The notes beneath the pieces were generated by a model. It did no database searches. It saw only the letters and a program-made list of their open reading frames with translations, and had not been told where the DNA came from. The translations under genes were made by a program, and so were the position numbers. Below, piece by piece: positions 44,872 to 53,688 of a stretch of 64,000 nucleotides of DNA; the first letter of the stretch is position 1; every line of letters begins with the position of its first letter. Origin of the DNA: an uncultured Prevotellaceae bacterium (GTDB taxonomy: Bacteria; Bacteroidota; Bacteroidia; Bacteroidales; Muribaculaceae); contig ONIL01000009.1 in the NCBI GenBank assembly GCA_900317835.1, positions 18,809 to 82,808 of the forward strand. Reading direction: 5' to 3'.

Positions 44872-46395
44872 ATGTTCAACGACAAAGACAAAGAACTGAT
44901 GACCCGCAAAGGCATCACCGAGCCCGTCATTGAGGCTCAACTTAAGCGTTTTGAAACGGGTTTCCCTTGGCTTAGGCTGGAAGCCGCCGCAACAGTTGAT
45001 AACGGCATCATGCGCCTCGACAGCAAGCAGTTGGCGCAGTGTGTGAAGGTGTGGAAGGATTTCCAGGGTGGGGGAGCGACAATTGAGAAGTTCCAGCCTG
45101 CTTCAGGAGCAGCCAGCCGCATGTTCAAGAACCTCTTCGCCTTTATCAATGAGGGCAAGACCGCACCTGAGACTGAATTCGAGCGCCAGTTCTTTGAGGG
45201 TATCACCCAGTTTGCATTCTTTCCCCAATTGAACAAGACCTGCGTCACACTTTACCATAATAATGTGGGAGAGTTGACCGCAGCAGGCCGTTATGCCGAT
45301 GTGCTCAAAGCCTTGCTGTTGCCTGAGGGCATGAACTATGGCGCCTTGCCCAAGGCATTGCTTAAGTTCCACCGTGCCGCTGCTGGTACGGTACACACGC
45401 CTCTCGAGGAGCACCTTGAGGAGGGTGCCCAGTATGCAGCCGACAGCCGTCGGTGCGTGAGCATCCACTTCACCGTCTCGCCTGAGCACCGTGCCGGCTT
45501 CGAGAAACTGATTAAGGCTAAGGTGCCCTTGATGGAGAAAGTGTGGGGAGTAAAGTATGACATCTCTTTGAGCGAGCAGAAGGCTTCGACCGATACCATC
45601 GCCGTGAACATGGACAACACGCCCTTCCGCGATGCGGGCGGCAATCTGCTGTTCCGTCCCGCGGGCCACGGCGCCCTGCTCGAGAACCTCAATGAGCGCG
45701 ACGCCGACGTTGTGTTCATCAAGAACGTGGACAATGTGGTGCCCCTGCGCTTGCGCAGTGTGAGCACACGTTACAAGAAAGTGATTGGCGGCTACCTGAT
45801 CATGGTACAGCGCCAGATCAAGAAATATCTTGAGATGCTTGACAAGGGTAACGTCAAGAGCGCTGACCTGAAAGCCATGTTGCGCTATGCCCGCCAGACA
45901 TTGTGCATTATTGACAAGGCGACCGACGGTATGGATGACGCCTCACTCGCCACTTGGCTGCGCGATAAGTTCAACAGGCCCATCCGCGTGTGTGGTGTGG
46001 TACCCAATGAAGGTGAGCCTGGTGGAGGACCATACTTGGCCTATAACGCCGACGGCTCGGCCTCTCCCCAAATTCTTGAATCAGCCCAGATTAATCCTGA
46101 TGACAGTGCTGCAGTTGAGATGATGAAGAGCGGCACGCACTTCAATCCTGTTGACCTTGTATGCTATATCAAGGATTACAAGGGCATCAAGTTTGACCTG
46201 CGTAAGTTTGTTGATCAAGAGACCGGCTTCATCAGCATCAAGAGCAAAGACGGAGTTGACATCAAGGCCCTTGAACTTCCTGGATTGTGGAACGGCTCGA
46301 TGAGCAACTGGAACACCGTCTTTGTCGAGGTGCCCATCGATACCTTCAACCCCGTCAAGACTGTTAATGACTTGTTGCGTAAGGCACATCAGTGA
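44872..46395 (+). CDS. DUF4301 family protein
   Basis: A 507-residue Bacteroidetes-specific protein beginning MFNDKDKELMTRKGI. It carries the family block FQPASGAASRMFKNLF near residue 76 and later RPAGHGALLENLNERDADVV and VCGVVPNEGEPGGGPY. The Gly-rich GAASRM and GHGALLENL segments recall nucleotidyltransferases acting on sugars, which is the general suspicion for this family, but no reaction is established. There is no signal peptide, so it is cytoplasmic. It has its own promoter and is followed after 28 bp by the thioredoxin gene. Confidence 0.8.
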   Translation: MFNDKDKELMTRKGITEPVIEAQLKRFETGFPWLRLEAAATVDNGIMRLDSKQLAQCVKVWKDFQGGGATIEKFQPASGAASRMFKNLFAFINEGKTAPETEFERQFFEGITQFAFFPQLNKTCVTLYHNNVGELTAAGRYADVLKALLLPEGMNYGALPKALLKFHRAAAGTVHTPLEEHLEEGAQYAADSRRCVSIHFTVSPEHRAGFEKLIKAKVPLMEKVWGVKYDISLSEQKASTDTIAVNMDNTPFRDAGGNLLFRPAGHGALLENLNERDADVVFIKNVDNVVPLRLRSVSTRYKKVIGGYLIMVQRQIKKYLEMLDKGNVKSADLKAMLRYARQTLCIIDKATDGMDDASLATWLRDKFNRPIRVCGVVPNEGEPGGGPYLAYNADGSASPQILESAQINPDDSAAVEMMKSGTHFNPVDLVCYIKDYKGIKFDLRKFVDQETGFISIKSKDGVDIKALELPGLWNGSMSNWNTVFVEVPIDTFNPVKTVNDLLRKAHQ

Positions 46396-46423
46396 ATTTT
46401 GGAATAATAGTTAACAGCTTGCA

Positions 46424-46864
46424 GTGAAGAAAATATTGACTTTCTTGTTGCTGGCACTGATGGCCATGGCTGTCAATGCTCAGCAGATTGAAGTGGACCC
46501 GGATACCATCTATACCATTCACTCGATGACTCAGGCGCAATTCAAGCAAGTGATTGCCGACTATGACGCACGGGAATGGCAGATGCGCAACGAACGTCCG
46601 GTGGTCGTCGATTTCTATGCCGACTGGTGTGTCCCGTGCCGTCGATTGAATCCTATCCTGAGAAATATCGCCCATTATTATCAAGGCGAGGTGGACTTCT
46701 ATCGTATCGATGTCGATAAGAACCAGGATATTGCTGGTGCATTCCAGGTTCGCTCCATTCCTTATTTGCTTATCTGTCCGTTGAATGGTGAGCCTAAGGG
46801 TATCACAGGCCTTTATCCCGAACAGGAGTACATCCGCCTCATCAATCAGGTCCTGGAAAGATGA
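46424..46864 (+). CDS. Exported thioredoxin-family protein
   Basis: A 146-residue protein starting with GTG. Residues 1-20 form a signal peptide (MKKILTFLLLALMAMAVNAQ), so the protein acts in the periplasm. The thioredoxin active site is C69-VPC-72 in VVDFYADWCVPCRRL, and the cis-Pro motif RSIPYLLI follows. A role in periplasmic disulfide reduction or respiratory protein assembly is likely. It is probably co-transcribed with the DUF4301 gene upstream. Confidence 0.85.
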   Translation: MKKILTFLLLALMAMAVNAQQIEVDPDTIYTIHSMTQAQFKQVIADYDAREWQMRNERPVVVDFYADWCVPCRRLNPILRNIAHYYQGEVDFYRIDVDKNQDIAGAFQVRSIPYLLICPLNGEPKGITGLYPEQEYIRLINQVLER

Positions 46865-47017
46865 CCTGTTGGGCATCAGTTGCCCTCACATTTGACATTG
46901 AAGTGGACGGCATCCACCTGCAATATTAACGACAATCAGGCTGTTGTGGTTAGCGATACGTTAAAGTATACTACATCGCATTTTTTGTGGATATTTAAAA
47001 AAAATTGCGCCAAACGA

Positions 47018-47047
47018 TTGCGGGGTGAAAAGTTTTTTGTAACTTTG
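47018..47047 (+). promoter_or_regulatory. Promoter of the rpsF-rpsR-rplI operon
   Basis: TTG (47018-47020), a 19-bp spacer and TAACTTTG (47040-47047), an almost ideal Bacteroidetes promoter, about 43 bp before the S6 start codon. Confidence 0.8.
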
Positions 47048-47096
47048 CCCCGCTTTTTAGCGAAACATTTATTAATCAACTTATTTTAAACGATTT

Positions 47097-47531
47097 ATGA
47101 ACAAGTACGAAACCGTTTTCATTTTAACTCCCGTTTTGTCTGATGATCAGATGAAGGAAACGGTAGAAAAGTTCAAGAGCGTGTTGACCGACAATGGTTG
47201 CACGATTGAGAACGAAGAGAACTGGGGACTGCGCAAGCTCGCATATCCCATTGAGAACAAGAACACTGGTTTTTACACCCTGATTGAGTTTGAGGGTGAG
47301 CCCACCATCGTGAACAAGCTGGAAACCGCTTATCGCCGCGATGAGAAGGTCATCCGATTCCTCACCTTCCACTTGGACAAGTACGCCGCCGAGTACGCTG
47401 TTAAGCGTCGCGCCGTTCGCAAGGCTAAGCAGGAAGCTGCTGCTCAGGAAGCTGCCGCACAGCAAGAGGCTGCTCCCGTAGTTGTTGAGGAGGCTCCCAA
47501 GGCTGAAGAGGCACCCGCTGCCGAGGCATGA
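47097..47531 (+). CDS. rpsF: 30S ribosomal protein S6
   Basis: A 144-residue protein. The S6 fold is clear from [40 protein letters not shown] and [15 protein letters not shown]6 binds 16S rRNA as a heterodimer with S18, which is encoded next. After residue about 110 a long Ala/Glu tail follows (ending [14 protein letters not shown]). It closely resembles the tail of L9 in the same operon. First gene of a three-gene operon with the promoter at 47018-47047. Confidence 0.95.
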   Translation: MNKYETVFILTPVLSDDQMKETVEKFKSVLTDNGCTIENEENWGLRKLAYPIENKNTGFYTLIEFEGEPTIVNKLETAYRRDEKVIRFLTFHLDKYAAEYAVKRRAVRKAKQEAAAQEAAAQQEAAPVVVEEAPKAEEAPAAEA

Positions 47532-47573
47532 GAAAAACCAACGAGTAAAACTTAATTAAGGAAGTAAAAAACT

Positions 47574-47861
47574 ATGGCACAAGAACAAATGAGGCCCAAC
47601 AACCAGGGCGAAATCCGTTACCTGACCCCGCTGTCAGTTGACACCCGCAAGAAGAAATACTGCCGTTTCAAACGCAGTGGTATCAAGTACATCGACTACA
47701 AGGATCCCGAATTCTTGAAGAAGTTCCTCAATGAGCAAGGCAAAATCCTGCCCCGCCGCATCACTGGCACCTCGCTGAAGTTCCAGCGCCGCGTGGCTAA
47801 GGCCGTTAAGCGTGCCCGTCATCTGGCATTGCTGCCCTATGTGACCGACTTGATGAAATAA
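47574..47861 (+). CDS. rpsR: 30S ribosomal protein S18
   Basis: A 95-residue basic protein with the S18 core [20 protein letters not shown] and [20 protein letters not shown]. It partners S6 in the platform of the small subunit. It lies 42 bp after rpsF and 30 bp before rplI, the classical order. Length is normal apart from a short N-terminal extension. Confidence 0.97.
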   Translation: MAQEQMRPNNQGEIRYLTPLSVDTRKKKYCRFKRSGIKYIDYKDPEFLKKFLNEQGKILPRRITGTSLKFQRRVAKAVKRARHLALLPYVTDLMK

Positions 47862-47891
47862 CAACACGATTACACAAAGGAGGAAACAATT

Positions 47892-48497
47892 ATGAAGATT
47901 ATTTTGAAAGAAGATATCGTCAATCTTGGTTTCAAGAACGACGTCGTGGAAGTGAAGAACGGCTATGGCCGCAACTATCTCATCCCCGCTGGCAAGGCCA
48001 TCCTGGCTACCCCCAGTGCATTGAAGGTTCATGCCGAGAATCTGCGTCAGCAGGCTCACAAGCTGGCTAAGGTGAAAGCCGATGCCGAGGAGGCTGCCAA
48101 GGCATTTGAGGGTGTTTCCCTCACCATCCCCGTTAAGGTGAGTCCCACGGGCACCATCTACGGTTCGGTTGGCGCTGCTCAGGTTCACGAGGCTCTGCTC
48201 GCTGCTGGTCACAATGTTGACCGCAAGATTGTCAGCGTGCACGAGAGCATCAAGACCCCTGGCAAGTACACCGGTATCGTGCGTCTGCACAAGGAGGTTG
48301 CTGTCGAGATCCCCTTTGAGGTGATCGCCGAGAACGCTGAGGAACTCGCTGCCGAGCGTGCCGCACGCAAGGCCGAGGAGGCTGCCCACCAGGCTGCCAT
48401 GGCTGCCGCTAAGGCTGCCGAGGAAGGCGCTGAGGAAGGTGCCGAGGAAGAGGCTGCTGAGGCTCCCGCTGCCGAGGAGGCTCCTGCTGCAGAGTAA
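47892..48497 (+). CDS. rplI: 50S ribosomal protein L9 with long acidic tail
   Basis: A 201-residue protein. The N-terminal rRNA-binding domain reads MKIILKEDIVNLGFKNDVVE ... GYGRNYLIPAGKA, followed by the connecting helix and the C-terminal domain ending around residue 150. About 50 extra residues of Ala/Glu repeats (EEGAEEGAEEEAAEAPAAEE) extend beyond the usual length near 150. Last gene of the rpsF operon, followed by a strong terminator. Confidence 0.96.
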   Translation: MKIILKEDIVNLGFKNDVVEVKNGYGRNYLIPAGKAILATPSALKVHAENLRQQAHKLAKVKADAEEAAKAFEGVSLTIPVKVSPTGTIYGSVGAAQVHEALLAAGHNVDRKIVSVHESIKTPGKYTGIVRLHKEVAVEIPFEVIAENAEELAAERAARKAEEAAHQAAMAAAKAAEEGAEEGAEEEAAEAPAAEEAPAAE

Positions 48498-48522
48498 TAA
48501 AACAACATGATAACGATGAAGA

Positions 48523-48558
48523 CACCGGTCCGCTCCACAAGGCCGGTGCCTTTTTTTT
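48523..48558 (+). terminator. Terminator of the ribosomal protein operon
   Basis: CACCGG (48523-48528) pairs with CCGGTG (48543-48548) and is followed by eight T (48551-48558), 25 bp after the L9 stop. Confidence 0.85.
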
Positions 48559-48600
48559 ATTTAAAGTTGGAATTAACCCAAACGCTATACATTAGATAAT

Positions 48601-48900
48601 ATGACCAAGCATATAGTAATGTTCAAACTCCAGGGCAGCGATGAGGAGCGTCGCGAGGTGGCCCTGCGTTTCAAGGCTGCACTCGACATGCTGCCCGAAC
48701 AGATTGACGTGCTCCAGAGTATTGAGGTGGCCCTCAACGAGAATCCTGCCGAGGACTGGGATATCGTTCTCACTGCCATCGTGCCCACGATGGACGATGT
48801 CGCCACCTATGCCAAGCATCCGGCTCACGTTGCCGCTGCAGCCATTATCAAGGATGCAAAACAGGCGCGTGCCTGTGTGGATTATAATTGCGCCGGCTAA
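48601..48900 (+). CDS. Dabb-domain (stress-responsive alpha/beta barrel) protein
   Basis: A 99-residue protein with the Dabb pattern: MTKHIVMFKL at the start with the conserved His4, a central LNENPAEDWDIVLTAIVPTM and the end HPAHVAAAAIIKDAKQAR. These small dimeric ferredoxin-like proteins occur widely and their bacterial function is mostly unknown. It stands alone between the L9 terminator and a bidirectional terminator shared with the convergent secreted-protein gene. Confidence 0.85.
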   Translation: MTKHIVMFKLQGSDEERREVALRFKAALDMLPEQIDVLQSIEVALNENPAEDWDIVLTAIVPTMDDVATYAKHPAHVAAAAIIKDAKQARACVDYNCAG

Positions 48901-48937
48901 GGTCTGGCCAGATTCACAAACCGACCATAATGAAAAA

Positions 48938-48970
48938 GACAGGGCCCGATTACGGGTCCTGTCTCTTTTA
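48938..48970. terminator. Bidirectional terminator between convergent genes
   Basis: GACAGGGCCCG (48938-48948) pairs with CGGGTCCTGTC (48953-48963), with A-rich sequence on the left and T-rich on the right, so it can stop transcription from both sides. Confidence 0.75.
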
Positions 48971-48992
48971 GAGTAGTTGGATAGGGTTTGAA

Positions 48993-51098
48993 TTATTCGC
49001 CCCAAACACCACCAAGAACGTAGTCGATCAGAGTAGTAACGTCATTGATGTTTACACCCTCATCGAGGTTGCAGTCAGCGTTAGCGTAGTTCAGACCTTC
49101 CCAATTGTTGCCCAAAACAGCGTCAATCAGAGCAGTAACGTCGTTGATGTTAACAACGCCATCATCGTTCACGTCACCACGCATGCCCTTAACCTCGGTG
49201 ATGACGAGCTTCATGTCGTCAACGTTCAGGGTCAGATTCCACTTACCAGCGGGGATCTTGAAGGCTTGATAGTTGATGTCGGTCAGAGAAATCTCAATGT
49301 TGAGCGTCTCATCATATACCAGGAAGTCACCATCGCTAACGGCACCGAAACGGTAACCTGCGATCTCGTCCCAGCCACCGTTCTCCCAGTCGTTCTCGGC
49401 GAGCTGCTTGGTGAAGCTGAAGTAGCTGTAGCCCTCGTTCTCACCAGCAGTGGTGATCTCCAGAGTGTACAGGTTGTTCTCTTCATCGCGGTTCATCTTG
49501 GCACCTACATTGGGGAACCAGCCACCATTGTCGTTCACCTCACCCAGGACATAAACGTCGCCAGTGTAGGGCTCGGGAGTGGGAGTGTCAGGCCATTCAC
49601 CAGTGATGGCGAAGGTGTGATTCTCCATGTCAACGGTAACCGTCCAGGTACCCTCGGGAATAGCGATGGACTCGTAGCTGCCGTCGGTAGCCAGAGTGCA
49701 GTCAACGCCCAGGAGTTCCTCGGTCATTACGAATGCACCCTCGCTGACGGGACCAAAGCGGAAACCAGCGATGTCATCCCATGCGGTCTCGCTCTCGGGA
49801 TCAGCCAGCTTAGTGGTGAAGCCAAAGTAAGCGATGCCAAGGTCACCCTGGTTCTGGGTGGTGATCTGTGCAGTGTAGATGCCCTCATTGTAGGCCATCT
49901 TCACACCATCGGTAGCGCTCCAACCGATGTTGTTCACGTCACCAATGATGTAAACGTCGTCAACAGTGGGTTCGGGAGCCTCACCAGCAGTAATCATGAG
50001 AGTGCCGTTCTCGCCACCGCTCAGGACAACAGTGAAGTTGTAGTAGCCAGCCTCGATCTTGAATGCGCCAGTGGTGCCGAAGCCACCCATAGCGTTGTTC
50101 TCACCGACAACAGCAAGTGTTGCATCCTCGGCAGCGCCAATGCGATAGCCATCAGCGGGCCATGAGCCTTCACCCAAAACAGCCATGAAGCTGAAGTAGC
50201 CATAACCATCGCCCGAGTCTTTGATCTGAGCGTTAGCCAGGGTGAACGTGTCGTCGTCACCAGCATTGGTCATTGCGATACCGGTCGAAGGATTCCAAGC
50301 GTTGTCATTCACCTGACCAACCATGTAGAGGTTACCGGTGTAAGGATCAATCTCGGGACCATCTTGTACCTTCACGGCGTCGAGCGAAACTTCCTTCGTT
50401 TCAAAGTTGAACAAGAAAGTCAGGTTGTAGGTGCCATTCTCGGTGAAGACGTAGTCCTGGTTGCCGTCGGGGCCAGAGGGATTACCCCAGCTCTCACCCC
50501 AAGCGTGATTAGCAGCCACCTTGTAGTACAGGGTGCTGGCAGTAATCTCGACATTGTTCTTCACCAGCTTGTACAGACCATCGGTTGCATCCAGGGTCAT
50601 GTCATTGTCGGCATTAGCGGGATTCCACTCATCGCCGAAAATGGTGGCATTGTTACCGCAAACGGTAAAGCTGTCATAAGTGATGGGTGCCACATAACCC
50701 TTGATGATGAACTGGAGGTTGTTCAAGTCAAAGATTACAGTGTAATCCTCACCTGAACCATGGAACTGGTAAGAACCACTGCCGTTACCCTGCTTCTGGG
50801 TAGTAGTCCAGGTTTCGGCAGTGATGACTTGGTTATTGCCAGTGGTGGGACCATAACGGTGCGTGCCGTTGAATACATCCCAATTGGAGTTCAAACCATC
50901 TGCAAAGCAGAACCATACATCACCATCAATGTTGGCAACGTAGCTGTAAGTGCCATCACCATTGTCGGTCATCTCTACACCCGTGCTGGGATCCCATCCA
51001 TTGCCGAGGGGAGATGTGCCCACAAGATAGATAGCCGCATTAGCGTTGATACCAACGAGGGCGATCATCAATGATAAAATTAACGTTAATTTTTTCAT
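48993..51098 (-). CDS. Secreted repeat protein with C-terminal dockerin-like calcium repeats
   Basis: A 701-residue exported protein. Signal peptide: MKKLTLILSLMIALVGINAN. Five or so related modules of about 100-125 residues follow, opening with YLVGTSPLGNGWDPSTGV, FTVCGNNATIFGDEW, LYMVGQVNDNAWNPSTGI, VYIIGDVNNIGWSATDGV and VYVLGEVNDNGGWFPNVG. They recall the starch-binding-like repeats of SusE/SusF proteins, which is inference. The end carries two dockerin type I-like repeats: GDVNDDGVVNINDVTALID and DCNLDEGVNINDVTTLID. Such repeats are common in secreted proteins of gut Bacteroidales lacking cellulosomes. It is likely surface-exposed or extracellular and may bind carbohydrate. Confidence 0.8.
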   Translation of the reverse strand: MKKLTLILSLMIALVGINANAAIYLVGTSPLGNGWDPSTGVEMTDNGDGTYSYVANIDGDVWFCFADGLNSNWDVFNGTHRYGPTTGNNQVITAETWTTTQKQGNGSGSYQFHGSGEDYTVIFDLNNLQFIIKGYVAPITYDSFTVCGNNATIFGDEWNPANADNDMTLDATDGLYKLVKNNVEITASTLYYKVAANHAWGESWGNPSGPDGNQDYVFTENGTYNLTFLFNFETKEVSLDAVKVQDGPEIDPYTGNLYMVGQVNDNAWNPSTGIAMTNAGDDDTFTLANAQIKDSGDGYGYFSFMAVLGEGSWPADGYRIGAAEDATLAVVGENNAMGGFGTTGAFKIEAGYYNFTVVLSGGENGTLMITAGEAPEPTVDDVYIIGDVNNIGWSATDGVKMAYNEGIYTAQITTQNQGDLGIAYFGFTTKLADPESETAWDDIAGFRFGPVSEGAFVMTEELLGVDCTLATDGSYESIAIPEGTWTVTVDMENHTFAITGEWPDTPTPEPYTGDVYVLGEVNDNGGWFPNVGAKMNRDEENNLYTLEITTAGENEGYSYFSFTKQLAENDWENGGWDEIAGYRFGAVSDGDFLVYDETLNIEISLTDINYQAFKIPAGKWNLTLNVDDMKLVITEVKGMRGDVNDDGVVNINDVTALIDAVLGNNWEGLNYANADCNLDEGVNINDVTTLIDYVLGGVWGE

Positions 51099-51180
51099 CT
51101 TGAATAAAATTTTAGATTAGTTAAACAATATGAATTAAAGTTGGTTTGTTCTGGTTCCTGAAACTCTTTTTAAAGTCGCT

Positions 51181-51188
51181 CAAAGTTA
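51181..51188 (-). promoter_or_regulatory. -7 box (TAACTTTG) of the secreted repeat protein gene
   Basis: Leftwards TAACTTTG fits TAnnTTTG and gives a leader of about 75 nt before the ATG at 51098. No good -33 motif is apparent. Confidence 0.5.
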
Positions 51189-51257
51189 CAACTAAAAATT
51201 ACAAATACATTATAAAAAAGAAAGATTTTTTTCAAATTATTGCGCAATCGTTTGCAC

Positions 51258-52559
51258 TTAGCGCACGGCAGTGCCTACCAATTCAAATGGTAATGCCTGC
51301 TGGATGCGCACTTGCGCAAACTCGCCGATGGCGAGTGGTTGGTCTCCCTTGGTGATGAGTACTTCGGGATCCACTTCGGGACTGTCCCACTGGGTGCGCC
51401 CGACGTAATATTCATCCTCCTCACGGTCCACCATGACGCGCAAGGTCTGTCCTATTTTTCCTTCCTGGATGTCGAGCGAGATGCCCTCTTGCAGTTCCAT
51501 GAGTTGTTGCAGGCGCTCCTGCTTGACCTCCGATGGAATGTCATCGCTGAGGTGCTCTGCTGCCCATGTGCCGGATTCCTCGCTGTAGGCAAACGCGCCC
51601 ATTCGCTCAAAACGTGCCTCACGAGTGAAATCCATCAACTCTTGGAATTCCTCTTCTCCCTCGCCGGGGAATCCTACCATCAGGGTGGTGCGGATGTGGA
51701 TGCCGGGCACCTCACGGCGCAGGCGTTCCAGCAGGTCGAGGGTCTCGTTGCGGGTAATGTGGCGGCGCATGTTGGACAGCACCTTGTCGCTGATGTGCTG
51801 CAAGGCGATGTCCAGGTAGCTGCACACGTTGTCGTGGCTTGCCATCACGGGCAGGATGTCGTAGGGGAATTGGGTAGGGTAGGCATAGTGTAGACGTATC
51901 CACTCCACACCATCGATCTGAGCCATGCGGTCGATCAGTTCGGGGAGCATCATGCGCCCCTCCAAATCCAACCCGTAGGAGGACAGGTCTTGGGCTATCA
52001 CGTTAAATTCCTTGACGCCTTGTCCCGACAAGCGGCGCACTTCATCGAGCAACTCGTCCATGGGCACCGAGGTGTGGCGGCCGGTGATGAGCGGGATGGC
52101 ACAGAAGGCGCAGAAGCGGTTACATCCCTCCGAGATCTTGAGGTAGCAGTAATGGTCGGGCGTGGTCAATACACGTTCACGGGCAAGTTGGTCATGGTAA
52201 GCGTGTCCCAGGTCGGCAAGCATCTTTTTCCAATCAAACTTGCCGTACATGCGGTCCACCTCGGGCAACGACTCCATCAAGTCGGCACGGAAGCGCTCAC
52301 TCAGGCACCCCATTACAAACAGGTTGCGAATCTTGCCTTGCCGTTTGGCCTCACCCAACTGCAGGATGGTGTCGATAGACTCTTGCTGTGCATCAGCAAT
52401 GAATCCACAGGTGTTGACCACTACCGTCTCGCCGTCGATGCGGCTGGGGTTGTGGGCAACGCGGTATCCTGCCGCCTGAAACTGTCGCATCAAGTGTTCG
52501 CTGTCCACAAGGTTCTTGGAACAGCCCAGTGAGATGATGTCTATCTTGTTCTTCCGCAT
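51258..52559 (-). CDS. rimO: Ribosomal protein S12 methylthiotransferase RimO
   Basis: A 433-residue radical-SAM enzyme that adds a methylthio group to Asp of ribosomal protein S12. The N-terminal UPF0004 domain shows IISLGCSKNLVDSEHL and VVVNTCGFIADAQQESID, the radical SAM cluster CNRFCAFC with KISEGC before it, and GFPGEGEEEFQELM. A TRAM domain closes the protein (EGKIGQTLRVMVDREEDEYY). The VNTCGFI and SLGCSKN blocks are specific for RimO rather than MiaB. It lies 33 bp after ftsY in the same direction, an operon frequently seen in Bacteroidales. Confidence 0.95.
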   Translation of the reverse strand: MRKNKIDIISLGCSKNLVDSEHLMRQFQAAGYRVAHNPSRIDGETVVVNTCGFIADAQQESIDTILQLGEAKRQGKIRNLFVMGCLSERFRADLMESLPEVDRMYGKFDWKKMLADLGHAYHDQLARERVLTTPDHYCYLKISEGCNRFCAFCAIPLITGRHTSVPMDELLDEVRRLSGQGVKEFNVIAQDLSSYGLDLEGRMMLPELIDRMAQIDGVEWIRLHYAYPTQFPYDILPVMASHDNVCSYLDIALQHISDKVLSNMRRHITRNETLDLLERLRREVPGIHIRTTLMVGFPGEGEEEFQELMDFTREARFERMGAFAYSEESGTWAAEHLSDDIPSEVKQERLQQLMELQEGISLDIQEGKIGQTLRVMVDREEDEYYVGRTQWDSPEVDPEVLITKGDQPLAIGEFAQVRIQQALPFELVGTAVR

Positions 52560-52592
52560 GAGATGTTTGTCCAGTCACACCTGCCTGTCCAG

Positions 52593-53558
52593 TCACTCAC
52601 CGGTGATGCCAAACAGCGATTTCACAAACTCCTGTTTGTTAAAGATCTGCAGGTCAGTCATCTGTTCGCCCAAGCCGATGTACTTGACGGGAATTTGGAA
52701 CTGATCGCTCACACCGATGACTACACCGCCTTTGGCTGTGCCGTCGAGTTTGGTGATTGCCAGGGCGTTGACTTCGGTAGCTGCCGAGAACTGCTTGGCC
52801 TGCTCAAATGCATTTTGGCCTGTCGAGCCGTCGAGCACAAGCAATACCTCTTGGGGAGCATCGGGCAGCACCTTGCGCATCGTGTTCTTGATCTTCGTCA
52901 GCTGGTTCATCAGGCTGATGTTGTTGTGCAAGCGGCCCGCGGTATCGATAATCACCACGTCGGCCTGCTGGGCCACAGCACTCTGGACCGCGTCATAGGC
53001 GACAGCAGCAGGGTCGGTGCCCATCTTATGCTTGATCACGGGAACACCCACGCGGTTGCCCCAGATTTCCAATTGCTCATCGGCAGCGGCACGATAAGTG
53101 TCGGCGGCACCCAGTACCACCTTGTTTCCTGCCTGCTTGAACTGGTAGGCGAGTTTGCCGATGGTGGTCGTTTTGCCGACGCCGTTCACGCCGACAACCA
53201 TGATGACGTAGGGCTTGCTGTCCTCGGGTACGGTGAAGTCCTCGAGTTCGGCATTGTTATTGTCGGCAAGCATCTGCGAGATTTCGTCACACAACAATGC
53301 GTTGAGTTCCTCGGTGCCCACATACTTGTCGCGGGCCACGCGTGCCTGTAGGCGGTCGATGATCTTGACAGTAGTATCCACGCCCACGTCGCTAGTAACA
53401 AACACTTCCTCAAGGTTGTCAAGCACGTCATCGTCAACCGTCGATTTGCCGGCAACGGCATGCTTGATTTTCTCAAATACGCCCTGTTTGGTCTTTTCAA
53501 GCCCTTTGTCGAGCGTCTCTTTCTTCTCGCGTGAGAATAATTTCTTGAACAGTCCCAT
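52593..53558 (-). CDS. ftsY: Signal recognition particle receptor FtsY
   Basis: The start is placed at MGLFKKLFSREKKETL (53558), downstream of the promoter at 53587-53594; a longer frame upstream would cross the promoter. The 321-residue protein has the NG domains: G1 GVNGVGKTTTIGKLA, DTYRAAADEQL, DTAGR and TKLDGTAKGGV. The long acidic A domain of enterobacteria is absent, as usual in Bacteroidetes. An amphipathic N-terminus probably binds the membrane. FtsY receives SRP-ribosome complexes for insertion of membrane proteins. Confidence 0.96.
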   Translation of the reverse strand: MGLFKKLFSREKKETLDKGLEKTKQGVFEKIKHAVAGKSTVDDDVLDNLEEVFVTSDVGVDTTVKIIDRLQARVARDKYVGTEELNALLCDEISQMLADNNNAELEDFTVPEDSKPYVIMVVGVNGVGKTTTIGKLAYQFKQAGNKVVLGAADTYRAAADEQLEIWGNRVGVPVIKHKMGTDPAAVAYDAVQSAVAQQADVVIIDTAGRLHNNISLMNQLTKIKNTMRKVLPDAPQEVLLVLDGSTGQNAFEQAKQFSAATEVNALAITKLDGTAKGGVVIGVSDQFQIPVKYIGLGEQMTDLQIFNKQEFVKSLFGITGE

Positions 53559-53586
53559 AATTTGTTCGGTTTTTGTTATTTGGGTA

Positions 53587-53594
53587 CAAAGGTA
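53587..53594 (-). promoter_or_regulatory. -7 box (TACCTTTG) of ftsY-rimO
   Basis: Leftwards TACCTTTG, about 29 bp before the ftsY ATG, back to back with the promoter of the esterase operon. Confidence 0.65.
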
Positions 53595-53634
53595 CAACTT
53601 TTTCTCGCGGTTATGCGAGCCGAGGAGTGATTTT

Positions 53635-53665
53635 TTGCTATTATGCGCAACTTTCACTAATTTTG
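53635..53665 (+). promoter_or_regulatory. Promoter of the exported hydrolase operon
   Basis: TTG (53635-53637), a 20-bp spacer and TAATTTTG (53658-53665), about 24 bp before the ATG at 53689. Confidence 0.7.
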
Positions 53666-53688
53666 CGCTCATCAATCACTCCAATGAT

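Noticed and set aside
49000-51000. Repeats resembling a CRISPR or tandem DNA array
   Set aside because: The similarity is at protein level (about 100-125-residue modules) and varies in DNA sequence; no short identical repeats with unique spacers exist here or elsewhere in the window.
53215-53688. N-terminal extension of the carboxylesterase
   Set aside because: It overlaps ftsY on the other strand and crosses both promoters. The ATG at 53689 gives a proper lipoprotein signal.
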